Positions 40,529-49,616 of a stretch of DNA of 51,957 nt are shown piece after piece; the stretch's first letter is position 1; each line of letters starts with the position of its first letter. The notes under the pieces were generated by a model. That model saw only the letters and a program-made list of their open reading frames with translations. It was not told the origin of the DNA and did not search any database. The translations under genes and the position numbers were made by a program. The stretch covers positions 470,953 through 522,909 of the forward strand of contig NZ_MPOH02000016.1 of the NCBI RefSeq assembly GCF_001896135.2, given 5' to 3'. The DNA comes from Streptomyces phaeoluteigriseus. Lineage in GTDB: Bacteria > Actinomycetota > Actinomycetes > Streptomycetales > Streptomycetaceae.

Positions 40529-40587
40529 CATTCGCCGCTCCACCGGGTAGGGCTGTGCAGCTACATTACCCACAAGTAGCATGGGTT

Positions 40588-40616
40588 CTGAGCGCGCGCT
40601 CAGCGCTTGCGCAAGC
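40588..40616. promoter_or_regulatory. Two palindromes at the fadA-fadB promoter
   Basis: CTGAGCGCGCGCTCAG (40588-40603) is a perfect 16-bp palindrome, and GCTTGCGCAAGC (40605-40616) is a perfect 12-bp palindrome directly after it. They begin 5 bases after a possible -10 TAGCAT (40577-40582), covering the expected transcription start. This suits a TetR- or FadR-like fatty-acid repressor; identity unknown. Confidence 0.6.
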
Positions 40617-40650
40617 AGCAGTGCCATCCCGCACCTGGAGGAGAGCCATC

Positions 40651-41868
40651 GTGCCTCGTACCGTCAGGGACGTCGTCTTCGTAGACGGCGTCCGTACCCC
40701 GTTCGGCAAGGCGGGCCCGAAGGGCATCTACCACGAGACCCGTGCCGACGACCTCGTCGTGAAGGCGATCCGGGAGCTGCTGCGCCGCAACCCCGGTCTC
40801 GACCCGAAGAAGGTCGACGAGGTCGCCATCGCCGCGACCACGCAGATCGGCGACCAGGGCCTGACCATCGGCCGTACCGCCGGCATCCTGGCCGGTCTGC
40901 CGACCTCCGTGCCCGGTTACTCCATCGACCGCATGTGCGCGGGCGCCCTGACGGCCGTCACCACGGTCGCCGGCTCCGTCGCGTTCGGCGCGTACGACGT
41001 CGCCATCGCCGGCGGTGTCGAGCACATGGGCCGCCACCCGATGGGCGAGGGCGTCGACCCGAACCCGCGGTTCGTCAGCGAGAAGCTGGTCGACGAGTCC
41101 GCCCTCTTCATGGGCATGACCGCGGAGAACCTGCACGACCGTTACCCGCAGATCACCAAGCTGCGCGCCGACGAGTACGCGGTGCGCTCGCAGGAGAAGG
41201 CCGCCAAGGCCTACGCCAACGGCAGGATCCAGGCCGACCTGGTGCCGGTCTCCGTCCGCCGCACGAGCCCCGAGGCCGGTGAGACGGGCTGGGGCCTGGT
41301 CACCGCCGACGAGCCGATGCGACCGGGAACGACCCTGGAGAACCTTTCCGGGCTGAAGACCCCGTTCCGCGTGCACGGCCGGGTCACCGCCGGCAACGCG
41401 GCCGGTCTGAACGACGGCGCGACCGCCTCCCTCATCGCGTCCGAGGACTTCGCGCGCGAGAACGGCCTGCCGGTCAAGATGCGGCTGGTCGCCTACTCCT
41501 TCGCGGGCGTCGAGCCCGAGGTCATGGGTTACGGCCCGATCCCGGCCACGGAGAAGGCCCTCGCGCAGGCGGGTCTGTCCATCTCCGACATCGGTCTCTT
41601 CGAGATCAACGAGGCCTTCGCCGTCCAGGTCCTGGCCTTCCTGGACCACTACGGCATCGCCGACGACGACGAGCGCGTCAACCAGTACGGCGGCGCCATC
41701 GCCTTCGGCCACCCGCTGGCCTCCTCGGGCGTCCGTCTGATGACGCAGCTGGCCCGCCAGTTCGAGGAGCAGCCGCACGTCCGCTACGGCCTGACCACCA
41801 TGTGCGTCGGCTTCGGCATGGGCGCGACGGTCATCTGGGAGAACCCGCACTTCGAGGGGGACAAGTGA
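40651..41868 (+). CDS. fadA: Acetyl-CoA acyltransferase (3-ketoacyl-CoA thiolase)
   Basis: The 405-aa thiolase cleaves 3-ketoacyl-CoA in beta-oxidation. The acyl-accepting Cys lies in SIDRMCAGALTAV near 95; the other active-site motifs are NEAFAVQ, GGAIAFGHPLASSG (His) and TTMCVGFGMG (second Cys near 384). GGAGGAG precedes the GTG at 40651 by 8-9 bases. The stop overlaps the fadB start as GTGA. Palindromic operators lie just upstream. Confidence 0.95.
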   Translation: MPRTVRDVVFVDGVRTPFGKAGPKGIYHETRADDLVVKAIRELLRRNPGLDPKKVDEVAIAATTQIGDQGLTIGRTAGILAGLPTSVPGYSIDRMCAGALTAVTTVAGSVAFGAYDVAIAGGVEHMGRHPMGEGVDPNPRFVSEKLVDESALFMGMTAENLHDRYPQITKLRADEYAVRSQEKAAKAYANGRIQADLVPVSVRRTSPEAGETGWGLVTADEPMRPGTTLENLSGLKTPFRVHGRVTAGNAAGLNDGATASLIASEDFARENGLPVKMRLVAYSFAGVEPEVMGYGPIPATEKALAQAGLSISDIGLFEINEAFAVQVLAFLDHYGIADDDERVNQYGGAIAFGHPLASSGVRLMTQLARQFEEQPHVRYGLTTMCVGFGMGATVIWENPHFEGDK

Positions 41869-43994
41869 GCACCACCGCTGAGCTGCTGAAGGGTGCGGCC
41901 GAGCTGTTCCCGGACGAGGTCGTCACGTCGGCGCACGTACGCCACTTCGACCTGCCGCTGGGTGCCGGGCGCTTCGCCCTGATCACCCTCGACAACGGCC
42001 TGGACCACACCAAGCCGACCACCTTCGGTCCGCAGTCGCTGGCGAACCTGAACACCGCCGTCGACCAGGTCGAGAAGGAGGCCGCGGCCGGCGAGATCGT
42101 CGGTGTCGGCGTCACCGGCAAGCCGTTCATCTTCGCGGTCGGCGCCGACCTCAAGGGCGTCGAGCTGCTGAAGGAGCACGAGCACGCGCTCGCCATCGGC
42201 AAGGGCGGCCACGAGGTCTTCAAGCGCCTCTCGGGTCTGGCCGTGCCGACCTTCGCGTACTACAACGGCGCGGCCATGGGCGGCGGCGTCGAGGTCGGTC
42301 TGCACTGCACCTACCGCACGGTGTCCGCGGCCCTGCCCGCCTTCTCGCTCCCCGAGGTCTTCCTCGGTCTGGTCCCCGGCTGGGGCGGCTGCACCCTGCT
42401 GCCGAACCTGATCGGCGCCGACCGTGCCGTCCAGGTGATCATCGAGAACTCGCTCAACCAGAACAAGCAGCTCAAGGGCGTCCAGGTACACGAGCTGGGC
42501 ATCGCCGACGCCCTGTTCGAGGGTGCGGACTTCCTCGAGCAGTCGCTGATCTGGACGGCGGCCGTCCTCAAGGGCGAGATCGTCGTCGACCGTCCGGTGA
42601 TCGACCGCGGCGAGGCCTGGGACCAGGCCGTCGCCAAGGGCCGCTTCATCGCGGACAGCAAGGTGCACGGCGCGGCCCCGGCCGCCTACCGCGCCCTCGA
42701 CATCATCGCCGCGGCCAAGAACGGCGACCTCCAGCAGGGCTTCGACGCCGAGGACCAGGCCCTCGCCGACCTGATCATGGGTGGCGAACTGCGCGCCGGC
42801 ATCTACGCGTTCAACCTGGTGCAGAAGCGCGGCAAGCGCCCCGCCGGCGCCCCGGACAAGAACCTGGCCCGCCCGGTCACCAAGGTCGGCGTCGTGGGCG
42901 CGGGCCTGATGGCCTCGCAGCTCGCCCTGCTGTTCCTGCGCCGCCTGGAGGTGCCGGTCGTCCTGACCGACATCGACCAGGAGCGCGTCGACAAGGGCGT
43001 GGGCTACGTCCAGGCCGAGATCGACAAGCTGCTCGGCAAGGGCCGTATCAACCAGGACAAGGCCAACCGCCTCAAGGCGCTGGTGTCCGGTGTGCTGGAC
43101 AAGGCCGAGGGTTTCTCCGACGCGGACTTCATCATCGAAGCCGTTTTCGAGGAGATCGGTGTCAAGCAGCAGGTGTTCGCGGAGGTGGAGGCGGTCGCCC
43201 CGGCGCACGCGATCCTCGCCACCAACACCTCGTCCCTCTCGGTCACCGAGATGGCGTCGAAGCTGAAGAACCCCGAGCGGGTCGTGGGCTTCCACTTCTT
43301 CAACCCGGTCGCGATCCTGCCGCTGCTGGAGATCGTGCGGGGTGAGGCGACCGATGACGCGTCGCTGGCCACCGCCTTCGCCGTCGCCAAGAAGCTGAAG
43401 AAGACCGCGGTCCTGGTGAAGGACGCCCCGGCGTTCGTCGTGAACCGCATCCTGACCCGTTTCATGGGCGAGGTGCAGAACGTCATCGACGAGGGCACCC
43501 CGGTCGAGGTCGCGGAGAAGGCGGTGGAACCGCTCGGCCTGCCGATGTCCCCGCTGGTCCTCCTGGAGCTGGTCGGCCCGGCCATCGGCCTGCACGTGTC
43601 GGAGACGCTCAACCGGGCGTTCCCGGACCGTTTCACGGTCTCCCCGAACCTCAAGGCGGTCGTGGAAGCCGGCAAGCGCGGTTTCTACGTCTACGACAGC
43701 GGCAAGCCCGAGCTGGACCCGGAGGTCGCCGCGCTGCTGAAGCAGGGCGACACCGTCCTCACCGAGGAGCAGGTGCGGGCGCGCGTCCTGGACGCGGTGG
43801 CGCAGGAGATCGGGCTCATGCTCGACGAGGGTGTCGTCGCCGAGGCGCAGGACATCGACCTCTGCCTGATCACCGGTGCCGGCTGGCCCTTCCACCTGGG
43901 CGGCATCACGCCTTACCTGGACCGTGAGGGCGTGTCGGAGCGGGTGAACGGAAAGCAGTTCCTGGCTCCGGGCGTGGCGTCGATTCCGGCGTAG
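41865..43994 (+). CDS. fadB: FadB-type multifunctional enzyme: enoyl-CoA hydratase / 3-hydroxyacyl-CoA dehydrogenase
   Basis: The 709-aa protein has an N-terminal crotonase domain (FIFAVGADLKGVELL; NGAAMGGGVEVGLHC oxyanion region; FSLPEVFLGLVPGWGG) to about residue 300. A 3-hydroxyacyl-CoA dehydrogenase follows (KVGVVGAGLMASQLALLFLRR NAD site near 340; ATNTSSLSVTEMA; VGFHFFNPVAILPLLEIV with catalytic His), and then C-terminal helical domains. It catalyses the two steps before the thiolase. The GTG start overlaps the thiolase stop by 4 bases. A long hairpin follows. Confidence 0.95.
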   Translation: MSTTAELLKGAAELFPDEVVTSAHVRHFDLPLGAGRFALITLDNGLDHTKPTTFGPQSLANLNTAVDQVEKEAAAGEIVGVGVTGKPFIFAVGADLKGVELLKEHEHALAIGKGGHEVFKRLSGLAVPTFAYYNGAAMGGGVEVGLHCTYRTVSAALPAFSLPEVFLGLVPGWGGCTLLPNLIGADRAVQVIIENSLNQNKQLKGVQVHELGIADALFEGADFLEQSLIWTAAVLKGEIVVDRPVIDRGEAWDQAVAKGRFIADSKVHGAAPAAYRALDIIAAAKNGDLQQGFDAEDQALADLIMGGELRAGIYAFNLVQKRGKRPAGAPDKNLARPVTKVGVVGAGLMASQLALLFLRRLEVPVVLTDIDQERVDKGVGYVQAEIDKLLGKGRINQDKANRLKALVSGVLDKAEGFSDADFIIEAVFEEIGVKQQVFAEVEAVAPAHAILATNTSSLSVTEMASKLKNPERVVGFHFFNPVAILPLLEIVRGEATDDASLATAFAVAKKLKKTAVLVKDAPAFVVNRILTRFMGEVQNVIDEGTPVEVAEKAVEPLGLPMSPLVLLELVGPAIGLHVSETLNRAFPDRFTVSPNLKAVVEAGKRGFYVYDSGKPELDPEVAALLKQGDTVLTEEQVRARVLDAVAQEIGLMLDEGVVAEAQDIDLCLITGAGWPFHLGGITPYLDREGVSERVNGKQFLAPGVASIPA

Positions 43995-44026
43995 CACGGA
44001 GACGTACGCGGACACGCACGCGTCAG

Positions 44027-44061
44027 GAGAGGGCCTCCGCCGTCGGCGGGGGCCCTCTCCT
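44027..44061 (+). terminator. Long hairpin terminator after fadB
   Basis: GGAGAGGGCC pairs with GGCCCTCTCC and inner CCGCC with GGCGG, separated by a T/G position, around a GTC loop: about 16 pairs. It lies between fadB and the convergent hypothetical gene and may serve both. Confidence 0.8.
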
Positions 44062-44084
44062 CGTCGTCGCGTGGGGGGGCCGGG

Positions 44085-45101
44085 TCAGACCTCCCGCCAC
44101 GCCGTCAGCGCCAGCCCCGGTTCGTCCTTGCGGCGGGTGACGAGGAGCCGGCCGGCCGACGGGGACAGGCTCACCGCGACCACCCGGTCCTCGTGGTCCC
44201 GGCCGAGGGACACCTCGGCGTCGGCGGGCAGTCGGGGGCCGGACTCGGTCCACCAGGCACCGGCCCCCTCCTTCTCGGTGGGGTACGCCGCGAAGGCGAC
44301 CCGGCCGCTCGAGGAGCGCTGGGCGAGCAACGTGCAGTCGTGGCCGTCGAGTTCGCAGCGTACGGCGGCCACCGGGCCGGGGCCGGCCGCGGCGAGCAGG
44401 GCGACGGGCTTGCCGCCGGGGCGCCAGGCGCACAGGTCGCCCGAGTCGTCGGTGTAGTAGAGGGTGGTGTGCTCCGGCGAGGTGGCGAGGGCGCGCAGGG
44501 TGCCGGCGCGCACCGGCGTCTCCAGCGACTCTCCCAGAACGGGCGGGGTGCCCGGCTTCTCCTGCCGCCAGTGCTGGAGTCCGCCCGGGACGGCCGCGCA
44601 CGCCTCGACCCGCCCGGACTCCCCCGCGAGCGCGACGGGCGTTCCCTGGACGTCCGGCCCCTTGAGGTCGCGCCAGGGGTCCCAGCCGCCCTTCTCCTTC
44701 TGCGCGACCATGCCCAGCCCGGTGCCGGCGCGGGCCACGAAGACGTGCGCCCGCCCCTGGGCGTCCACGGCGACGGCGGGGGCGCCGGTGCGGTCGCCCT
44801 TCGTGTTCGGGTGGCCGATCGGGGTCCAGTCGAGGGCGGCGAGCAGGGGCCGGAAGTGGGTGGAGTGCACCAGGCCCGACTGTGCCGGCACGGTGGGCCG
44901 CCAGGAGACCAGATGGGCGTAGTCGTCGGCCCCCCGGCCGACGGCCAGGACCGGATGCACCTTCTGGTCGCCGCCCACCCTGCGGGGCGGGTCCCAGGCG
45001 CCGCCCGGAGTGTGCTCCGCGCGGCACAGGACCGCGTCGTCCGACGTCAGGTAGACACAGAGTCGCCCGTCACGGCCGCGTACGAGCCATTCGCCGTTCA
45101 C
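44085..45101 (-). CDS. Hypothetical protein with propeller-like repeats (338 aa)
   Basis: No recognised enzyme family. The sequence shows repeated short units with Trp and Gly (WLVRGRDGRLCVYL; WDPPRRVGG; WTPIGHPN; WDPWRDLKGPDVQGTPVAL; LQHWRQEKPG; LCAWRPGGKPVAL), the pattern of a beta-propeller or tectonin-like fold. There is no signal peptide, so it is probably cytoplasmic. The GTG at 45101 is preceded at exactly 6 bases by TACAGT and no ribosome site, indicating a leaderless mRNA. It is convergent with fadB and divergent from the NYN-like gene. Confidence 0.7.
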   Translation of the reverse strand: MNGEWLVRGRDGRLCVYLTSDDAVLCRAEHTPGGAWDPPRRVGGDQKVHPVLAVGRGADDYAHLVSWRPTVPAQSGLVHSTHFRPLLAALDWTPIGHPNTKGDRTGAPAVAVDAQGRAHVFVARAGTGLGMVAQKEKGGWDPWRDLKGPDVQGTPVALAGESGRVEACAAVPGGLQHWRQEKPGTPPVLGESLETPVRAGTLRALATSPEHTTLYYTDDSGDLCAWRPGGKPVALLAAAGPGPVAAVRCELDGHDCTLLAQRSSSGRVAFAAYPTEKEGAGAWWTESGPRLPADAEVSLGRDHEDRVVAVSLSPSAGRLLVTRRKDEPGLALTAWREV

Positions 45102-45107
45102 CCGATC

Positions 45108-45113
45108 ACTGTA
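45108..45113 (-). promoter_or_regulatory. -10 box for leaderless propeller-like gene
   Basis: On the minus strand TACAGT ends 6 bases before the GTG at 45101. Confidence 0.5.
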
Positions 45114-45212
45114 TGACGACCCCCTCGGGACGCCCTCGCGCGGGGCACGTCCGAGGGCCGTCCTCCGGGGCCGTGCTCCGGGGGTGCCGTGCTCCGTGGC
45201 ACCCTGGGCGCC

Positions 45213-45587
45213 ATGGACGACGACGACATCCCGCTGCTCGTGATCGTCGACGCCGCGAACGTGGTGGGATCGGTGCCCGACGGGTGGTGGCGTGACCGGC
45301 GGGGTGCCGCGGAGCGGCTGCGGGACCGGCTGGCCGCCGACGGGCTGCCGGGGCACCCGGGGCCCGTGGAGGTCGTGCTGGTCGTCGAGGGAGCGGCCCG
45401 CGGTGTGGAACCGGTTGCCGGCGTACGGGTGGAGGCGGCGCCCGGCAGCGGTGACGACCACATCGTCGACCTGGTGGCCCGCTCGGGAGACCGCCCCCGC
45501 CTGGTCGTCACGGCCGACCGCGAGCTGCGCCGCAGGGTGACCGCACTGGGCGCCGAGGTGACGGGGCCCCGGACCGTCCGGCCGTGA
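45213..45587 (+). CDS. NYN/PIN-like domain protein (124 aa)
   Basis: The small protein has the acidic strand LLVIVDAANVVGSVPDGWW at the N-terminus, GSGDDHIVDLV in the middle and RLVVTADRELRRRV near the C-terminus. These acidic positions are where NYN/PIN-like ribonucleases bind metal. It could therefore be an RNase, but no toxin-antitoxin partner is adjacent. The ATG at 45213 is the best start. The C-terminus (ALGAEVTGPRTVR) fits the last strand of the fold. Activity is inference. Confidence 0.7.
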   Translation: MDDDDIPLLVIVDAANVVGSVPDGWWRDRRGAAERLRDRLAADGLPGHPGPVEVVLVVEGAARGVEPVAGVRVEAAPGSGDDHIVDLVARSGDRPRLVVTADRELRRRVTALGAEVTGPRTVRP

Positions 45588-45688
45588 GGCGATCGCCTCC
45601 CCCACCATCCCGGCGTGAGCCGTCTCCCGCGCCCACACCCCTGAGCCACCCGCCACGCCGCCCCATCGCCCCTCCCCCGAGCGGCAAC

Positions 45689-45730
45689 CGGCCCCGCAAT
45701 CCCCGCCAGGGCGGGAGACACACGGGGCCG
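45689..45730. terminator. Hairpin between the NYN-like gene and the amino acid permease
   Basis: CGGCCCCG and CGGGGCCG pair, with an inner CCGCC/GGCGG stem. It lies between the convergent stops at 45587 and 45744. Confidence 0.6.
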
Positions 45731-45743
45731 TGGAGCGCAGCGT

Positions 45744-47267
45744 TCAGCGGCCTTCGCCCGGGTCGGGCTTGATCACCTGGCCGACGGAGCCCTCCTGGCC
45801 GCGGCCCAGACGGCTGTGGGAGCGGCCGTACAGGAAGTAGACGGCGAAACCGGCCGCCATCCAGACCGCGAAGCGCAGCCAGGTCTCGGCGGGCAGGTTG
45901 AGCATCAGCCACAGCGAGGCCAGCACCGACAGGATCGGCAGCACCGGCACCCAGGGGGTGCGGAAGGAGCGGTGCAGGTCGGGGCGCTTCTTGCGGAGGA
46001 CGATCACGCCGATCGCGACGACCACGAAGGCGAAGAGCGTGCCGATGTTCACCAGCTCGGCGAGTTCGCTCAGCGGCGTGAAGCCGGCGAGGATCGCGAT
46101 GAGGACGCCCAGCAGGATGGTCGGCCGGTGCGGGGTCTTGTACCGCGGGTGGACGTGGGAGAAGAACCGCGGCAGGAGTCCGTCGCGGCTCATCGCGAAG
46201 AACACGCGGGTCTGACCGAGCAGCAGGATCATGCAGACCGTGGTGAGGCCGACGGCGGCGCCGAAGCTGATGAAGCCCGCGAACCACGGGTGTCCGGTGG
46301 CCTTGAAGGCATCGGCGAGGGGCGCGGTGATGGACAGGTCCGTGTAGTGCTGCATGCCGGTCACGACGATCGAGACGGCCACGTAGAGGGCGGTGCAGAT
46401 CAGCAGGGAGCCGAGGATGCCGCGGGGCATGTCGCGCTGCGGGTTCCTGGTCTCCTCGGCGGCGGTGGCGACGACGTCGAAGCCGATGAACGCGAAGAAG
46501 ACCACGGAGGCGGCGGTGAAGATGCCCATGACGCCGAAGTTGGACGGTGCCCAGCCGAACATCAGCTGGATGAGCGGGGACTGGAGGCTGTCGCCCGCCG
46601 GCACGGCCTGCGCCTTGGGGATGAACGGGTCGTAGTTGTCGCCCTTGATGAAGAAGGCGCCCGCGATGATCACGACGAGGACGACGGTCACCTTGATGGC
46701 GACGACGACCGAGGTGACCCGGGCGGACAGCTTGGTGCCCAGCACCAGGATGGCGGTGAGGACCAGGACGAGCGCGGCGGCGAGGATGTCGAAGCCGAAG
46801 CCGTCGGCGCCGTCCCGGCCGCTGAGCGCCGCCGGGAGCTGCCAGCCCGCGTTGTCCAGCAGCGAGGCGACGTAGCCGGACCAGCCGACCGCGACCACCG
46901 CCGTGCCGAGCGCGAACTCCAGGACCAGGTCCCAGCCGATGGTCCAGGCGGGCAGTTCCCCCAGGGAGGCGTAGGAGAAGGTGTACGCGGAGCCGGCCAC
47001 CGGGACGGTGGAGGCGAACTCGGCGTAGCAGAGCGCGGCGAGCGCGCAGACGACGCCGGCCGCGACGAAGGCCAGGGCGACCGCGGGGCCGGCGTTGTTC
47101 CTGGCGACCGTGCCGGTCAGGACGAAGATGCCGGTGCCGATGATGACGCCGACGCCGAACACCGTCAGGTCCAGTGCGGACAGGGATTTCTTGAGCGCGT
47201 GCTCCGGTTCCTCGGTGTCGAGGATGGACTGCTCGACCTTCTTCGTCCGGAAGAGGGCGTTGCTCAC
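45744..47267 (-). CDS. Amino acid permease (APC superfamily, cationic amino acid transporter-like)
   Basis: A 507-aa membrane protein with about 12 hydrophobic segments. The first helix motif VFGVGVIIGTGIFVLTG and AGSAYTFSYASLGELPAWTIGWDLVLEFALG are typical of APC/CAT permeases; FFAFIGFDVVATAAEETRNPQRDMPRGI is the conserved helix 6-7 loop. It likely imports amino acids by proton symport; specificity is unknown. The GTG at 47267 has GGAGG 6 bases upstream. It is downstream of dxs on the same strand but separated by a strong terminator, so it is its own unit. Confidence 0.92.
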   Translation of the reverse strand: MSNALFRTKKVEQSILDTEEPEHALKKSLSALDLTVFGVGVIIGTGIFVLTGTVARNNAGPAVALAFVAAGVVCALAALCYAEFASTVPVAGSAYTFSYASLGELPAWTIGWDLVLEFALGTAVVAVGWSGYVASLLDNAGWQLPAALSGRDGADGFGFDILAAALVLVLTAILVLGTKLSARVTSVVVAIKVTVVLVVIIAGAFFIKGDNYDPFIPKAQAVPAGDSLQSPLIQLMFGWAPSNFGVMGIFTAASVVFFAFIGFDVVATAAEETRNPQRDMPRGILGSLLICTALYVAVSIVVTGMQHYTDLSITAPLADAFKATGHPWFAGFISFGAAVGLTTVCMILLLGQTRVFFAMSRDGLLPRFFSHVHPRYKTPHRPTILLGVLIAILAGFTPLSELAELVNIGTLFAFVVVAIGVIVLRKKRPDLHRSFRTPWVPVLPILSVLASLWLMLNLPAETWLRFAVWMAAGFAVYFLYGRSHSRLGRGQEGSVGQVIKPDPGEGR

Positions 47268-47353
47268 GGGTGACCTCCCACGCTGTGTCGTCCCCGACAT
47301 GATCGAGAGGGGGCGTACTGCGTATGCCCCGGCGCGGCCTCACTCACGCAGAT

Positions 47354-47392
47354 GGGCCGGTTTCACCACTCTCTCAGCGGTGAAACCGGCCC
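47354..47392 (-). terminator. 14-bp perfect hairpin after dxs
   Basis: GGGCCGGTTTCACC and GGTGAAACCGGCCC pair perfectly around an 11-base loop. In the uncorrected dxs frame the stop (47374) would lie inside this loop; with the stop at 47439 the hairpin follows the gene normally. Confidence 0.85.
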
Positions 47393-49356
47393 GGCAGGGG
47401 TGGCGGCGCGGGTCCCCTTCGGGCGCGCGCGGGTCCCGTCAGTCGCGCGCGGGCTCGACCTCGGGGCCGCGCGTCGTACCGCCCGTCGAGCCTGGAGACC
47501 AGGCCGGTGACCTGGCGGGCGATGTCGGGGGCGGTCAGCCCGATCTCGGCCATGACCTCGGCGCGGGAGGCGTGGTCGAGGAAGCGGGGCGGGATGCCGA
47601 AGTCGCGCAGCGGCACGTCGACCCCGGCGTCGCGCAGGGCCTGGGCGATCGTGGAGCCCACACCGCCGACGCGGGAGTTGTCCTCGACGGTGACGACGAC
47701 GCGGTGGCGCTCGGCGAGCGGTGCCATGGCCTCGTCGACGGGCTTGACCCAGCGCGGGTCGACGACGGTGGTGGAGATGCCCTGCCGGTCGAGGAGGCCG
47801 GCGATCTCCAGGCACATCGGGGCGAGGGCGCCCACGGAGACGAGCAGCACGTCGGGCCGGTCGGTGCCCGGCTCGCGCAGGACGTCCATGCCGCCGACGC
47901 GTCCGACGGCCGGTACGGCGGGGCCGACGGCGCCCTTGGAGAAGCGCACCACGGTCGGAGCGTCGTCGACCTGTACGGCCTCCCGCAGCTGGGCCCGCAC
48001 CTGGTCGGCGTCGCGCGGCGCGGCCAGCCGCAGGCCCGGCACGACCTGGAGGATCGACATGTCCCACATGCCGTTGTGGGAGGCGCCGTCGGTGCCGGTG
48101 ACACCGGCCCGGTCCAGCACGAAGGTGACCCCGCACCTGTGCAGGGCGACGTCCATGAGGACCTGGTCGAAGGCACGGTTGAGGAAGGTGGCGTACACCG
48201 CGAAGACGGGGTGCACGCCGGCATGGGCGAGGCCCGCCGCGGAGACGGCGCCGTGCTGCTCGGCGATGCCGACGTCGTAGACGCGCTCGGGGAAGGCCTT
48301 GGCGAACTTGTCGAGGCCGACGGGCTGGAGCATGGCCGCGGTGATGGCGACGACGTCCTCGCGCTCGGTGCCGAGTTTGACCATCTCCTCGCCGAAGACG
48401 GAGGTCCAGTCGGCGCCGCTGCTGGCGATCGGCAGACCCGTGTCGGGGTGGATCTTGCCGACGGCGTGGAAGCGGTCGGCCTCGTCCTGGAGGGCGGGCT
48501 GGTAGCCGCGGCCCTTCTCGGTGAGGCAGTGCACGATGACGGGGCCGCCGAAGCGCTTGGCGCGGGCCAGCGCCGACTCCAGGGCCTCGAGGTCGTGGCC
48601 GTCGATCGGGCCGACGTACTTCAGGCCGAGGTCCTCGAACATGCCCTGCGGGGCGATGAAGTCCTTCAGGCCCTTCTTGGCGCCGTGCAGGGTGTCGAAG
48701 AGGGGCTTCCCGACGACCGGGGTGCGGTCGAGGATGTCCTTGGTCCGGGCGAGGAAGCGCTCGTAGCCGTCGGTCGTGCGCAGGGTCGCCAGGTGGTTGG
48801 CGAGGCCGCCGATGGTGGGCGCGTAGGAACGCTCGTTGTCGTTGACGACGATGACGAGCGGGCGGTCCTTGGCCTCGGCGATGTTGTTCAGCGCCTCCCA
48901 GGCCATACCGCCGGTCAGGGCGCCGTCACCGATGACGGCCACGACGTGGCTGTCGCGTTTGAGGATCTCGTTGCCCTTGGCGATGCCGTCGGCCCAGCCG
49001 AGCACCGTGGAGGCGTGGCTGTTCTCGATGACGTCGTGCTCGGACTCGGCCTGCGAGGGGTAGCCGGACAGGCCGTCCTTCATCTTCAGCCGGGAGAAGT
49101 CCTGCCGGCCGGTGAGGAGTTTGTGCACGTAGGACTGGTGGCCGGTGTCCCAGAGCACCTTGTCCTTCGGGGACTCGAAGACCCGGTGCAGGGCGATGGT
49201 GAGCTCGACCACACCGAGGTTGGGGCCGAGGTGGCCGCCGGTCTTGGACACGGCGTCGACGAGGAAGGTCCGGATCTCCCCTGCCAGCTGGTCCAGCTCC
49301 TCCAGGCTGAGCCGGTCCAGATCGCGCGGTCCCCTGATGCGGGTCAGCAGCGGCAC
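47374..49356 (-). CDS. dxs: 1-deoxy-D-xylulose-5-phosphate synthase Dxs (C-terminal frame uncertain)
   Basis: Dxs condenses pyruvate and glyceraldehyde-3-phosphate with thiamine diphosphate, the entry to the MEP isoprenoid pathway. Visible are KTGGHLGPNLGVVELTIALH near 37, the ThDP motif GDGALTGGMAWEALNN near 145-160 with the closing Asn region, the catalytic Glu region VYDVGIAEQHGAVSAAGLA near 370 and the C-terminal VTVEDNSRVGGVGS domain. The GTG at 49356 has AAGGAGG 5 bases upstream. As read, the frame runs to 47374 with an Arg/Pro-rich tail of poor codon bias. A frame change near 47468 would end it with PEVEPARD at 47439, about 639 aa, which I think is the true end. Confidence 0.93.
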   Translation of the reverse strand: MPLLTRIRGPRDLDRLSLEELDQLAGEIRTFLVDAVSKTGGHLGPNLGVVELTIALHRVFESPKDKVLWDTGHQSYVHKLLTGRQDFSRLKMKDGLSGYPSQAESEHDVIENSHASTVLGWADGIAKGNEILKRDSHVVAVIGDGALTGGMAWEALNNIAEAKDRPLVIVVNDNERSYAPTIGGLANHLATLRTTDGYERFLARTKDILDRTPVVGKPLFDTLHGAKKGLKDFIAPQGMFEDLGLKYVGPIDGHDLEALESALARAKRFGGPVIVHCLTEKGRGYQPALQDEADRFHAVGKIHPDTGLPIASSGADWTSVFGEEMVKLGTEREDVVAITAAMLQPVGLDKFAKAFPERVYDVGIAEQHGAVSAAGLAHAGVHPVFAVYATFLNRAFDQVLMDVALHRCGVTFVLDRAGVTGTDGASHNGMWDMSILQVVPGLRLAAPRDADQVRAQLREAVQVDDAPTVVRFSKGAVGPAVPAVGRVGGMDVLREPGTDRPDVLLVSVGALAPMCLEIAGLLDRQGISTTVVDPRWVKPVDEAMAPLAERHRVVVTVEDNSRVGGVGSTIAQALRDAGVDVPLRDFGIPPRFLDHASRAEVMAEIGLTAPDIARQVTGLVSRLDGRYDARPRGRARARLTGPARARRGPAPPPLPGRFHR

Positions 49357-49540
49357 CCGTGCCTCCTTGCAGTAGAGCTGATCGGGCTGTTGCCGGGCTC
49401 GTCGAGTCTAATGTTCCGCCCCGGCGGGCGGCGCCCGCCCCTTGCGTCGTACGTCACGGCTCGGCCGTACCCAGGATGCGGGCCTTCCATGACACGGCCG
49501 TACGACTGATGTGGCTGTGCGACATGGCTGTACGACATGG

Positions 49541-49572
49541 CTGTGCCCGGCACTTCACAGTGCCGGGCACAG
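49541..49572. terminator. 14-bp perfect hairpin terminator after the sugar permease
   Basis: CTGTGCCCGGCACT and AGTGCCGGGCACAG pair perfectly around a TCAC loop, 45 bases beyond the permease stop. Just beside it (about 49515-49543) is a 13-bp tandem duplication containing CGACATGGCTGT. Confidence 0.85.
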
Positions 49573-49616
49573 TGGGGTCCTGCGGCGGACGCGCCGTACG
49601 ACGCGTCCGTGAACCG

